A DNA stretch of 64,000 nucleotides, from contig NZ_JACHXY010000001.1 of assembly GCF_014192415.1 (NCBI RefSeq), positions 1,736,001 to 1,800,000 on the forward strand, given 5' to 3'. Below the pieces are notes generated by a model. The model saw only the letters and a program-made list of their open reading frames with translations. It had not been told where the DNA came from and searched no databases. The DNA is from Microbacterium proteolyticum. Lineage in GTDB: Bacteria; Actinomycetota; Actinomycetes; Actinomycetales; Microbacteriaceae. Both the position numbers and the translations under genes were made by a program. Below are positions 50,346 through 59,181 of this stretch, in pieces. Within the stretch, counting starts at the first letter, position 1. Each line of letters opens with the position of its first letter.

Positions 50346-51230
50346 ATGCGCATCTTCGATCCCCACATCCACATGACGGCGCGCACCACCGACGACTACG
50401 AGGCGATGTACGACGCCGGCGTCCGCGCCCTGGTCGAGCCGGCGTTCTGGCTCGGGCAGCCGCGCACGAGTGTCGGGTCGTTCCTGGACTACTTCGACAC
50501 GCTGATCGGATGGGAGAGGTTCCGCGCCGCGCAGTTCGGCATCCGCCACCACTGCACGATCGCCTTGAACCCGAAGGAGGCGAACGACCCGCGCTGCCGC
50601 GAGGTGATGTCGGAGCTGCCCCACTACCTCGCCAAGGACGGCGTCGTCGCGGTGGGCGAGACGGGCTACGACTCGATGACGCGCGAGGAGGACGAGATCC
50701 TCGGCCAGCACCTCGCGCTCGGGATCGAGTTCGACCTCCCCGTCCTCGTGCACACCCCGCACCGCGACAAGGCCGTCGGCACGCAGCGCACCCTCGACGT
50801 CGTCGCGGAGTCCGGCATCCTAATGGAGCACGTGCTCGTCGACCACCTCAACGAGACGTGCGTCGACGCCGTCGCCGACAGCGGGGCGTGGATGGGTTTC
50901 TCGATCTACCCCGACACCAAGATGGACGAGCAGCGCGTGGTCGCGATCATGCAGCGCATCGGCCTCGACCGCGTGATCGTCAACTCCGCCGCCGACTGGG
51001 GACGCTCCGACCCGCTGAAGACGGCGAAGACCGGCCTGGCCATGCTCGATGCGGGCTTCAGCGACGACGACGTCGACCGCATCCTGTGGCGCAACCCCCG
51101 CGACTTCTATGCGCAGAGCGGTCGTGTGAACACCGAGCCCATCGAAGGCTTCGCCCCGGCGAGCCAGGGACCCGACCTGTTCGAGGGCAACACGGTCCTG
51201 CGCGGCACGGCCTCGCGGCAGGGAGTCTGA
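50346..51230 (+). CDS. eboB: TatD-family metal-dependent hydrolase (EboB)
   Basis: This 294-residue TIM-barrel hydrolase of the TatD/amidohydrolase type shows metal ligands in DPHIHM (His7, His9), GETGYDSM, VLVHTPHRDK and VDHLNE. In ebo clusters this protein is needed for export or processing of a precursor, and its reaction is unknown. ATG 50346 is preferred over GTG 50331 because AAAGGG lies just upstream of it. The stop TGA shares its A with the next ATG (TGATG). Confidence 0.87.
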   Translation: MRIFDPHIHMTARTTDDYEAMYDAGVRALVEPAFWLGQPRTSVGSFLDYFDTLIGWERFRAAQFGIRHHCTIALNPKEANDPRCREVMSELPHYLAKDGVVAVGETGYDSMTREEDEILGQHLALGIEFDLPVLVHTPHRDKAVGTQRTLDVVAESGILMEHVLVDHLNETCVDAVADSGAWMGFSIYPDTKMDEQRVVAIMQRIGLDRVIVNSAADWGRSDPLKTAKTGLAMLDAGFSDDDVDRILWRNPRDFYAQSGRVNTEPIEGFAPASQGPDLFEGNTVLRGTASRQGV

Positions 51231-52393
51231 TGCACCTCTCCTACTGCACCAACGTCCATCCCGCCGAAGACGTCACGGGCATCGTCCGCCAGCTCGACGA
51301 GCACGCGGGCCCGGTGCGCCGCGCAGCCGGCCTCGACCGCCTCGGCGTCGGACTCTGGATGCCGGTGGGGGTGGCATCCGTCCTGTCCCATGACGAGGGG
51401 GCCCGGGCGATCCTTGCCGCCGCTCTCGAACGCAACGGCCTCGAGCTCCGCACCGTGAACGCCTTCCCGTACCGCGGGTTCCACGACGACGTCGTCAAGC
51501 TCGCGGTCTACCGCCCCGACTGGACCACGGCCGAGCGCCTCGCCTACACCCTCGACTGCGCCCGGGCGCTGGCGGCGCTACTGCCGCCCGGTGCCGCGGG
51601 AAGCATCTCGACGCTTCCGCTCGGCTGGCGGGAGGGATGGGATGCCACCTCCGACGCCGCCGCCGAGGAGGCGCTGACCCGCCTGGTCGCGGGTCTCGCC
51701 GCCATCGAGCGCGAGACCGGTCGCACCGTGCGCGTGGGCATCGAGCCCGAGCCCGGGTGCATCCTCGACGACGTCGCCGACGTCGTGGCCTGGCTCGGCG
51801 CCCGCCCGGCCCTCATCGCCGACGGCTTGCTCGGGCTGTGCCTGGACACCTGCCACCTCGCCGTGTCGTTCGCGGACCCTGCCACCGTCGTCGCAGCGGC
51901 GGCCGCCGCGGGCGTGCGCATCGTGAAGGTGCAGGCGTCGGTGGCCCTCGAGGTGCCCGACCCGTCCGACTGGCGCACGGTCGCGTCGCTTCAGCCCTTC
52001 GCCGAGGAGCGGTACGTGCACCAGGTGCGCTCCTTGCGCGGCACGCACGCCGCCGACGACCTGCCCGAGGTGCTCGACGCGCACGATCCCTGGCCGACGG
52101 ATCAGCCCTGGCGCGTGCACGTGCACATCCCCCTGCACGCCCGGCCGGCGGCACCGCTCCGCGCCACGACCGAGGTGCTTCTCGCCGCGATCGATGCCGT
52201 CCTCACCGCTCCGGGCGGCGACGACGCGCACCTCGACGTCGAGACCTACACCTGGTCGGTGCTGCCCGCCTCCCTGCAGCCCGTGACGCTCGTCGACGGC
52301 ATCGCCGCGGAGCTGCGCTGGGTGCACGAGCACCTGCCGCACGCTGTCGCCGGGGTCCCGGCATCCGGAATCGGCGGAAGGAGTCTGGTGTGA
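51230..52393 (+). CDS. eboE: Metabolite traffic protein EboE (TIM-barrel)
   Basis: This 387-residue xylose-isomerase-like barrel is recognised by its N terminus LSYCTNVHPAEDVTGIVRQL, which is characteristic of EboE, followed by VNAFPYRGFH, VGIEPEPGCILDDV, GLCLDTCHLAVSF and HVHIPLHA. It probably binds a sugar- or cyclitol-like metabolite. It is coupled to eboB (TGATG) and to eboF (GTGA). Reaction and ligand are unknown. Confidence 0.88.
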   Translation: MHLSYCTNVHPAEDVTGIVRQLDEHAGPVRRAAGLDRLGVGLWMPVGVASVLSHDEGARAILAAALERNGLELRTVNAFPYRGFHDDVVKLAVYRPDWTTAERLAYTLDCARALAALLPPGAAGSISTLPLGWREGWDATSDAAAEEALTRLVAGLAAIERETGRTVRVGIEPEPGCILDDVADVVAWLGARPALIADGLLGLCLDTCHLAVSFADPATVVAAAAAAGVRIVKVQASVALEVPDPSDWRTVASLQPFAEERYVHQVRSLRGTHAADDLPEVLDAHDPWPTDQPWRVHVHIPLHARPAAPLRATTEVLLAAIDAVLTAPGGDDAHLDVETYTWSVLPASLQPVTLVDGIAAELRWVHEHLPHAVAGVPASGIGGRSLV

Positions 52394-53772
52394 GCAAGGT
52401 CCTCCTCCTCGACATCGTGGGGCTCACCCCGCGGGCCCTCGCGGCGATGCCGCGCCTGAGCGCCGTGGGGCGCCGGGGCGGTCAGGCGGGGCTCGACACG
52501 ATCCTGCCCGCCGTGACGTGCAGCGTGCAGTCGACGATGCTCACCGGCCTCGCGCCGCGTGATCACGGCATCGTCGGCAACGGGTGGTATTTCCGGGGCC
52601 TCGGCGATCCGCTGCTGTGGCGCCAACACAACAAGCTCGTCGCGGGGGAGAAGGTGTGGGAGACCGCCCGCCGTTCGCGCCCCGAGCTGCGTACCGCCAA
52701 TCTCGGCTGGTGGTTCGCGATGGGAGCGACGACCGACGTCACCGTCACCCCTCGCCCGATCTATCACGCCGACGGACGCAAGAGCCCCGACGCGTACGTG
52801 CGTCCCGCGGCCCTGCACGACCAGCTCGTGAGCGCGCTGGGGGAGTTTCCTCTGTTCCAGTACTGGGGGCCGACCGCGACCATCCGCAGCAGCGCCTGGC
52901 TCGCCGAGGCGACGCGCGGCATGATCACCGAGAGGTGGGGGCCCGCGCCCGACCTCGCGATGGCGTACCTGCCGCATCTGGACTACGACCTGCAGCGCTT
53001 CGGACCGAACGGCGCCGAGGCCGAACGCGCCGCCCGTGAGCTCGACGACGCCGTCGCGCCTCTGCTGGACGATGCCCTCGATCGGGGCTACACCGTTGTC
53101 GCGGTGTCGGAGTACGGCATCGAGCAGGCGACGCGGCCCGTCGACGTCAACCGGGCGTTACGGCGGGCGGGCCTGCTCGAGGTCTACGTGCAGGACGGCC
53201 GCGAACAGCTCGACCCCTGGACCTCCCGCGCCTTCGCCGTCGCGGACCACCAGGTGGCCCACATCTACGTTCCGGATGCCGCAGACCTGCGGCGCGTGGC
53301 CGAGCTGCTCGCCGAGCTCGACGGCGTCGACGAGGTGCTCGACCGCGAGGCGCAGGCACGGTACGGCCTCGACCATGAGCGCTCCGGCGACCTCGTGCTG
53401 GTGGCCGAGCCTGGTGCGTGGTTCACCTACTACTTCTGGCTCGACGACGACCGCGCGCCCGAGTACGCCCGGGGCGTCGACATCCACCGCAAACCCGGGT
53501 ACGACCCCGCTGAGCTGTTCTTCGACCCCGCAGACCGCCTCGCCAAGGCGAAGGCCGGGGCGAACCTGGTGAAGAAGAAGCTGGGTTTGCGCTACGCCAT
53601 GAGCACCGTTCCGCTCGATCCCACGTGCGTGCGCGGCACCCACGGCCGCCTGCCCTCGTCGCGGCAGGATGCGCCGATGGTGGTGACCAGCGACCCGGGG
53701 CTGCTCCCCGAGGTCGAGGCGGTGCCCGCGGCCGGCGTCCGCGACCTGGTGCTGCGAGGGCTCGGCGTCTGA
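52390..53772 (+). CDS. eboF: Nucleotide pyrophosphatase/phosphodiesterase-family protein (EboF)
   Basis: This 460-residue alkaline-phosphatase-superfamily enzyme of the type I phosphodiesterase group has a metal Asp in LLLDIVGL and a Thr nucleophile in LPAVTCSVQSTMLTGLAPRDHGIVGNGWYF (Thr43). The second metal site is in AYLPHLDYDLQRFGP, and a His/Asp set in VVAVSEYGIEQA and VDIHRKPGYDPAELFFDP. It would cleave a phosphodiester, pyrophosphate or phosphate from the traffic intermediate. GTG 52390 overlaps the eboE stop. It is the last gene of the cluster. Confidence 0.87.
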   Translation: MSKVLLLDIVGLTPRALAAMPRLSAVGRRGGQAGLDTILPAVTCSVQSTMLTGLAPRDHGIVGNGWYFRGLGDPLLWRQHNKLVAGEKVWETARRSRPELRTANLGWWFAMGATTDVTVTPRPIYHADGRKSPDAYVRPAALHDQLVSALGEFPLFQYWGPTATIRSSAWLAEATRGMITERWGPAPDLAMAYLPHLDYDLQRFGPNGAEAERAARELDDAVAPLLDDALDRGYTVVAVSEYGIEQATRPVDVNRALRRAGLLEVYVQDGREQLDPWTSRAFAVADHQVAHIYVPDAADLRRVAELLAELDGVDEVLDREAQARYGLDHERSGDLVLVAEPGAWFTYYFWLDDDRAPEYARGVDIHRKPGYDPAELFFDPADRLAKAKAGANLVKKKLGLRYAMSTVPLDPTCVRGTHGRLPSSRQDAPMVVTSDPGLLPEVEAVPAAGVRDLVLRGLGV

Positions 53773-53783
53773 CGCGCCCGCCG

Positions 53784-53868
53784 GGCACAACGCAGGAAAG
53801 GGAGGCTCCTGCAGGTCTGCGCACCGCAGAGAACGGCGTTGGCGGTGGAAATCTCCTGCGTCGTGTCC
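53784..53868. repeat. Inverted repeat, family B, copy 1
   Basis: GGCACAACGCAGGAAAG at 53784 and ATCTCCTGCGTCGTGTC ending at 53867 are imperfect inverted arms about 50 bp apart. A better-conserved copy with the same spacing is at 61793-61875. It lies in the 250-bp gap between the eboF stop and the convergent TIM-barrel gene. Confidence 0.65.
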
Positions 53869-53963
53869 GCTGGTGATGTCGTTCCCCGCGCGGTTGAACA
53901 GTTCCGGTGGCTTCGACCGGCTCAGCGACCGTCACGGCGCCGCGACACGCCACCGGGCAGACA

Positions 53964-53996
53964 GAAGGGCCGGGTGCCCCACGCACCCGGCCCTTC
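53964..53996. terminator. Strong hairpin between eboF and the TIM-barrel isomerase gene
   Basis: A perfect 14-bp stem GAAGGGCCGGGTGC / GCACCCGGCCCTTC encloses CCCAC. It lies 27 nt past the minus-strand stop at 54023 and can serve both converging transcripts. Confidence 0.75.
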
Positions 53997-54022
53997 CGGT
54001 GATCGCTTCCGCAGCCCCCCGT

Positions 54023-55027
54023 TCAGCGCTGGCTGAACGCCGCGTCGAACGCCGCCCCGGAGGGCTCGTACGTCGACAACTTCCGCACGAAGCCGAGCGC
54101 CTCGGGCGCTCCGACCAGGCGGTCCATCCCCGCATCCTCCCATTCGACCGACAGCGGACCGTCGTAGCCGATGGCGTTCAGCATGCGGAAGGCGTCCTCC
54201 CACGGCACGTCGCCGTGACCGGTGGAGATGAAGTCCCATCCGCGGCGCGGATCCGCCCACGGCAGGTGCGACGACAGGCGGCCGTTGCGCCCATTGGTCA
54301 GGCGCTTCTTGGTGTCCTTGCAGTGCACGTGGAAGATCTTGTCCTGGAAGTCCCACAGGAATGCGACGGGATCGATGTCCTGCCACACCATGTGCGAGGG
54401 ATCCCAGTTGAGCCCGAACGCCTCGCGGTGCCCGATCGCCTCCAGCGCCCGCTTCGTCGTCCAGTAGTCGTAGGCGATCTCCGAGGGGTGCACCTCGTGA
54501 GCGAAGCGCACACCGACCTCGTCGAAGACGTCGAGGATCGGGTTCCAGCGGTCCGCGAAGTCCTGGTATCCGGCATCCACCATCTCCTCGGTGGCGGGCG
54601 GGAACATCGCGACGTACTTCCAGATGCTCGATCCGGTGAAGCCGGTCACGGTCTTCACCCCCAGCTTGGATGCCAGGCGCGCCGTGTTCTTCAGCTCCTC
54701 GGCGGCGCGCTGACGCACGCCCTCCGGGTCGCCGTCGCCCCATACGCGGTCCGACACGATGTCGCGGTGGCGCTGGTCGATGGGGTCGTCGCAGACGACC
54801 TGGCCCTTGAGGTGATTGGAGATGGTCCACACTTTCAGGCCGTTGCGCTCGAGCACGTCGAGCTTCCCCTGCACGTAGGCCTCGTCATCCCAGCGCCAGG
54901 GGTCGAGGTGGTCGCCCCAGCAGGCGATCTCGAGGCCGTCGTAGCCCCATTCGCCGGCGAGCCGTGCGACCTCGTCGAAGGGCAGATCGGCCCACTGGCC
55001 GGTGAACAGCGTGATCGGTCGCGTCAT
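54023..55027 (-). CDS. Sugar phosphate isomerase/epimerase (xylose-isomerase-like TIM barrel)
   Basis: This 334-residue TIM-barrel protein is of the AP_endonuc_2/IolE-like group, with [34 protein letters not shown] at the N terminus and metal or substrate residues in [40 protein letters not shown] and [12 protein letters not shown]. It would isomerise or dehydrate a sugar or keto-cyclitol. It is the third gene of a minus operon with a MocA-type dehydrogenase 39 nt upstream, a pairing typical of polyol or sugar oxidation. ATG 55027. Confidence 0.87.
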   Translation of the reverse strand: MTRPITLFTGQWADLPFDEVARLAGEWGYDGLEIACWGDHLDPWRWDDEAYVQGKLDVLERNGLKVWTISNHLKGQVVCDDPIDQRHRDIVSDRVWGDGDPEGVRQRAAEELKNTARLASKLGVKTVTGFTGSSIWKYVAMFPPATEEMVDAGYQDFADRWNPILDVFDEVGVRFAHEVHPSEIAYDYWTTKRALEAIGHREAFGLNWDPSHMVWQDIDPVAFLWDFQDKIFHVHCKDTKKRLTNGRNGRLSSHLPWADPRRGWDFISTGHGDVPWEDAFRMLNAIGYDGPLSVEWEDAGMDRLVGAPEALGFVRKLSTYEPSGAAFDAAFSQR

Positions 55028-55066
55028 CGCGGAAGTCCTCTCATCGGTGCGGATCGGGGATGCGGT

Positions 55067-56278
55067 TCAGGATGCCGCGAGCACGCGCTCGACGGAAGCG
55101 ACGGCCGACGGCGATTCGACGCCCGTCCAGACGCCGTCGGCGTCGGAGCTGCGCGCGACGGCGTCCAGCACCTCTTGGACGTGCAGGCCGTCGGCGAACG
55201 AGGGGCGGGGGTCGTCACCGGCGGCGACCGCCTCGACGAAGTCCTTCGCTTGGTGCGAGAAGCCGTGCTCGTAGCCGAGCATGTGGCCTGTGGGCCACCA
55301 GGCGCCGACGTAGGGGTGCCCGGGCTCGGTGACGAGGATGCGACGGAAGCCTTGTTCGGTGTCGGGGAGGGTCGCGTCGTAGTACTGCAGTTCGTTGGGG
55401 CTCTCGAGGTCGAACGAGAGCGAGCCGAGGGAGCCGGCGATCTCGACGCGCAGACCGTTCTTTCGACCGAGGCGGAAGCGGGAGGCCTCGAACGAGGCGA
55501 GGGCGCCGGATTGCAAGCGGCCGGTGAACAGAGCGAGGTCGTCGACGGTGACGGCGCCTCTCTCGGTGCCCGCCGAACCCGACAGGCCGGACGATGCCGC
55601 GAGGACGGGGCGCTCGGCGACGATCGTCTCGAGGACGCCGGCGACGCGGGTGAGGCGCTGGCCGGTCATGAACTCGGTGATGTCGACGGCGTGCGCACCG
55701 ATGTCGCCGAGCGCACCGGACCCGGCGCGGTCCTTCTGCAGGCGCCACGTGAGGGGGGCTTCGGCGTCGCTCAGCCAGTCCTGCAGATATTCGGCGCGCA
55801 CCTGGCGGATGTCGCCGAGGCGGCCGGCGGCGATGAGGTCGCGCGCGAAGGTGGTCGCGGGAAGGCGGCGGTACGTGAAGCCCACCATCGACCGGATGCC
55901 GTTCACAGCGGCGGCAGCGGCGGCATCCGCCATCCGTCGGGCTTCGTCGACGGTGTTGGCGAGGGGCTTCTCGCAGAGCACGTGCTTGCCGGCTTCGAGG
56001 GCGGCGATGGCGATCTCGGCGTGCGTGTCGCCGGGGGTGACGATGTCGACGACGTCGATGTCGTCGCGCTCGAGCACCTCGCGCCAGTCGGTCGAGCTCT
56101 CGGCCCACCCCCATGTCTCGGACGCGGCCCGTGTGCGGGCGGCGTCGCGTCCGACGAGGACGCTCATCTCGGGGGCGAGGGGGAGATCGAAGAAGCGGGG
56201 AGCGACGCGCCATCCCTGGGAGTGCGCGGCGCCCATGAATCCCGCGCCGATCATGGCGATGCGAAAGTGCTGGGTCAC
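55067..56278 (-). CDS. Gfo/Idh/MocA-family NAD(P)-dependent oxidoreductase
   Basis: This 403-residue dehydrogenase starts with the Rossmann motif IAMIGAGFMGAAHSQGW and the family hallmark CEKPLANTVDEA. An alpha/beta substrate domain follows, including GALGDIGAHAVDITEFMTG with the conserved D..HxxD-type residues. It probably oxidises a sugar or cyclitol brought in by the adjacent ABC system. ATG 56278 follows the binding-protein gene at 68 nt, and a hairpin in that gap (56309-56339) may lower its expression relative to the binding protein. Confidence 0.88.
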   Translation of the reverse strand: MTQHFRIAMIGAGFMGAAHSQGWRVAPRFFDLPLAPEMSVLVGRDAARTRAASETWGWAESSTDWREVLERDDIDVVDIVTPGDTHAEIAIAALEAGKHVLCEKPLANTVDEARRMADAAAAAAVNGIRSMVGFTYRRLPATTFARDLIAAGRLGDIRQVRAEYLQDWLSDAEAPLTWRLQKDRAGSGALGDIGAHAVDITEFMTGQRLTRVAGVLETIVAERPVLAASSGLSGSAGTERGAVTVDDLALFTGRLQSGALASFEASRFRLGRKNGLRVEIAGSLGSLSFDLESPNELQYYDATLPDTEQGFRRILVTEPGHPYVGAWWPTGHMLGYEHGFSHQAKDFVEAVAAGDDPRPSFADGLHVQEVLDAVARSSDADGVWTGVESPSAVASVERVLAAS

Positions 56279-56308
56279 GATGAGGTCTTTCTGTGGGGGG
56301 AACGAGGA

Positions 56309-56339
56309 CGGGGCGTCCGCGACGAGCGCGGACGCCCCG
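56309..56339 (-). terminator. Hairpin between the binding-protein gene and the dehydrogenase gene
   Basis: CGGGGCGTCCGC and GCGGACGCCCCG form a perfect 12-bp stem with a 7-nt loop just after the binding-protein stop. Position within an operon suggests partial termination or 3'-end protection, giving extra binding-protein mRNA. Confidence 0.65.
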
Positions 56340-56346
56340 AACCAGG

Positions 56347-57396
56347 TCAGGACTCGAACGACAGATCGATGAAGGACGCCACGTTGTCCTTCGTCACGAC
56401 CGGTGCGTCGAGCACGATGCGGTTGGGAACGCTCGGGGTGATGAGGTCGCCCGCAGTCTTGCCCTGGGCGATGAGGCGCGCGAGCGCGATGCCGTCGGCG
56501 GCCTGCGTCGAGGGGTAGATGACCGTCGCCTCGAGCGGGGTGTCGCCGGCCTCGATGGCCTCCATGGCGTTGCGGCTACCGGCGCCACCGACCATGAAGA
56601 ACTCGTCACGACCGGACGCAGTGATGGCGGCGAGCACGCCGATGCCCTGGTCGTCGTCGTGGTTCCAGATGGCGTCGATCTTCGGGTTGGCCGACAGCAG
56701 CTGCGAGGTGGAGGACTCCCCTCCCTGCACGGTGAAGTCGGCGGCGACGCGCGGGCCGACCTCGAGGCCGCAGTCCGACAGGGCGTCGGCGAAGCCGGCC
56801 GAGCGGTCCTGGGTCAGCGGCAGCGAGTCGATGCCGGCGATCTCGGCGACGACGGCGTCGCTGTTGCCCTCGAGCTGCGCGCAGATGTAGGTGCCGGCGC
56901 TGACGCCCATGCCGTAGTTGTCACCGAGCACGGTCGAGCGGGCGGCGAACGGGCTCGAGAACTCGCGGTCGACGTTGATGACCGGGATGCCGGCCTCCAT
57001 CGCCTTGATCGCGACCTCGGTCAGGGCGGCACCGTCGCTGGGCAGCAGCACGATGGCATCCACGCCGTTGTTGATGAAGGTCTCGACGGCGGCGATCTGC
57101 GCGTTGACGTCGTTGGTGCCCTCGGCGACCTGCAGGTCGACGTCGGGGAAGCTCTCGGCGGCGGCGAGTGCGCCCGAGTTGATGGCGCCGAGCCATCCGT
57201 GGTCGGCGGCGGGGCCGGAGAAGCCGATCGTGACGGTGTCGCCGGTGGCGGCGTTCTCTTCGGTGCTGGTGCCCTGGTCGACGACGTTCTCGGCGTCGTT
57301 GTTCGAGCCCGTGCAACCGGCGAGCAGACCGACCGACGCGAGGACGGCGACTCCGGTGAGAACGAGACGGGAACGCGACTTCATCTGTGAGCGCAT
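56347..57396 (-). CDS. Sugar/polyol ABC transporter substrate-binding lipoprotein
   Basis: This 349-residue type I periplasmic-binding-protein fold has a signal peptide with lipobox LLAGC (Cys28) and starts with TVTIGFSGPAADHGWLGAINSGALAAAESF after an acidic linker. The hinge segments NNGVDAIVLLPSDGAALTEVAIKAMEAGIPVINVDREF and IDAIWNHDDDQGIGVL are typical of ribose- or inositol-binding proteins. ATG 57396 has an excellent AAGGAGGAAGT site. It is the first gene of the minus operon, divergent from its ATPase and permease. Confidence 0.9.
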   Translation of the reverse strand: MRSQMKSRSRLVLTGVAVLASVGLLAGCTGSNNDAENVVDQGTSTEENAATGDTVTIGFSGPAADHGWLGAINSGALAAAESFPDVDLQVAEGTNDVNAQIAAVETFINNGVDAIVLLPSDGAALTEVAIKAMEAGIPVINVDREFSSPFAARSTVLGDNYGMGVSAGTYICAQLEGNSDAVVAEIAGIDSLPLTQDRSAGFADALSDCGLEVGPRVAADFTVQGGESSTSQLLSANPKIDAIWNHDDDQGIGVLAAITASGRDEFFMVGGAGSRNAMEAIEAGDTPLEATVIYPSTQAADGIALARLIAQGKTAGDLITPSVPNRIVLDAPVVTKDNVASFIDLSFES

Positions 57397-57508
57397 GTAC
57401 TTCCTCCTTGAATGTGATGCAGCGGGGGTCGTCGCGGACGCGGGTCGTCCCGAAGGAAGGGTCCACTCTGACGGGGCTCACGCTAGCAGAAGTATCGGTT
57501 CGACAGTC

Positions 57509-57536
57509 AACTTTTGATATGACAGCGATAAAAGTT
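57509..57536. promoter_or_regulatory. Probable operator in the divergent sugar-transport control region
   Basis: AACTTTT (57509-57515) and AAAAGTT (57530-57536) are perfect inverted arms around a 14-nt spacer in the AT-rich part of the 264-bp divergent region 57397-57660. The adjacent ROK regulator is the obvious binding candidate. A related GTCAACT sequence stands before the ROK gene (about 60298-60304). Confidence 0.6.
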
Positions 57537-57660
57537 CGAGGAAGCGACGACAACGCTTCCTGTGGCGCCCCTCCACGCGGGGATGCGCAGGCCAGCCACC
57601 GCGACCCGACTGCATTTATGTGGGTCGCGCGTCGGAGATGCAGCGTGTTATGTTCGCTCC

Positions 57661-59181
57661 GTGATCAAAGTTGACCATGCGTCGTCATTACTCGAAGTCC
57701 GCGGCGTCACGAAGTCCTTCGCCGGGGTGCACGCTCTGCGCGGCGTCGACCTCGACGTGCGCGCCGGTGAGGTGCACTGCGTGCTCGGCCAGAACGGCGC
57801 GGGCAAGTCCACCCTGATCAAGACGCTCGCGGGGGTCCACCGACCCGACGGCGGCGCGATCACCTGGCAGGGGGAGGGCGTCGAGATCGCCGACCCGCAG
57901 GCGGCCATCGACCTCGGCATCGCCACGATGTACCAGGAGCTCGACGTCGTCGACGGTCTCACGATCGCCGAGAACATCTTCCTCGGACACGAGCTCGCTC
58001 GCGGGGGCTTCACGAAGCGCTCCGCCGCCGCGCGGCAGACGACCGAGCTGCTGCGCCGCCTCGGGCACGCGAGCCTCTCGCCGCACACCGAGGTCGGCTC
58101 GCTCAGCGCCGCCAACAAGCAGATCGTGAGCATGGCGCGTGCGCTGTCCCACGACATCAAGCTCATCATCATGGACGAGCCGTCGGCCGTGCTCGACAGC
58201 GAGGAGGTGAAGAACCTCTTCGCCGTCGTGCGGGAGCTGACCTCCGAGGGCATCGCGGTCGTCTACATCACGCACCGCCTCGAGGAGATCCGCGAGATCG
58301 GCGACCGCATCACCGTTCTCAAGGACGGGCGCACGACGGCGGTGGGACTCCCCGCCGCCGAGACGCCGAAGTCCGAGCTCATCCGCCTCATGACCGGTCG
58401 CGAGATCACCAACGTCTTCCCCGAGCGCGCGCCGATCGCAGCCGACGCCCCCGTCGTCCTCGAGGTGAAGGACCTCGCCCTCCCGGGCGTCTTCTCCGAC
58501 GTCTCGTTCACCGTTCGCGCGGGGGAGGTGGTGGGACTGGCCGGTCTCGTCGGATCGGGCCGCTCCGAGATCCTCGAGACCGTCTACGGGGCCCGCCGCT
58601 CCTCGGGAGGAAGCGTGAGCGTCAAGGGGCGCACGCTGCCGCGCGGATCCGTGTTCGCCGCGGTCCGCGCCGGGGTCGGCCTGTCGCCCGAGGAGCGCAA
58701 GAGCCAGGGCCTCGTGCTCGACGAGCCGATCTACGTCAACGCCACTCTCGCCTCGATGTCACGGTTCGCCAAGGGCGGGTTCCTCGACGACCGCTCGGCG
58801 CGACGGGTCGCCGTGGAGCAGATCGACGCCCTCGAGCTGCGCCCCGCCGACCCCGACCGCGCGGCCCGCACGCTCTCCGGTGGCAACCAGCAGAAGATCC
58901 TCCTCGCCCGCTGGCTCATCCACGGCACGGACGTGCTGCTTCTGGACGAACCCACCCGCGGCGTCGACGTCGGCGCGCGCGCCGAGATCTACGCGCTCAT
59001 CCGTGACCTCGCCGCCGCCGGCAACGCCGTCGTCGTGGTCTCGAGCGAGATCGAAGAAGTGCTGGGCCTCGCCGACATCGTGCTCGTCGTGGCCGATGGT
59101 CAGATCCTGCGCACGCTCCCCTCCCACCAGATCGACGAGCACGGCGTGCTCGACCTCGTCATGAAAGGATCCGCCGCGTGA
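57661..59181 (+). CDS. Sugar ABC transporter ATP-binding protein (RbsA-like, two nucleotide-binding domains)
   Basis: This 506-residue double ATPase has domain one with Walker A GQNGAGKST, signature LSAANKQIV and Walker B LIIMDEPSAVL. Domain two has the degenerate GLVGSGRSE, LSGGNQQKI and VLLLDEPTRGVD. It should work with the permease encoded next and the divergent binding protein. I chose GTG 57661: TATGTT (57649-57654) lies 6 nt upstream, again a leaderless pattern, and the reading frame before it has no ABC-like sequence. Confidence 0.9.
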   Translation: MIKVDHASSLLEVRGVTKSFAGVHALRGVDLDVRAGEVHCVLGQNGAGKSTLIKTLAGVHRPDGGAITWQGEGVEIADPQAAIDLGIATMYQELDVVDGLTIAENIFLGHELARGGFTKRSAAARQTTELLRRLGHASLSPHTEVGSLSAANKQIVSMARALSHDIKLIIMDEPSAVLDSEEVKNLFAVVRELTSEGIAVVYITHRLEEIREIGDRITVLKDGRTTAVGLPAAETPKSELIRLMTGREITNVFPERAPIAADAPVVLEVKDLALPGVFSDVSFTVRAGEVVGLAGLVGSGRSEILETVYGARRSSGGSVSVKGRTLPRGSVFAAVRAGVGLSPEERKSQGLVLDEPIYVNATLASMSRFAKGGFLDDRSARRVAVEQIDALELRPADPDRAARTLSGGNQQKILLARWLIHGTDVLLLDEPTRGVDVGARAEIYALIRDLAAAGNAVVVVSSEIEEVLGLADIVLVVADGQILRTLPSHQIDEHGVLDLVMKGSAA

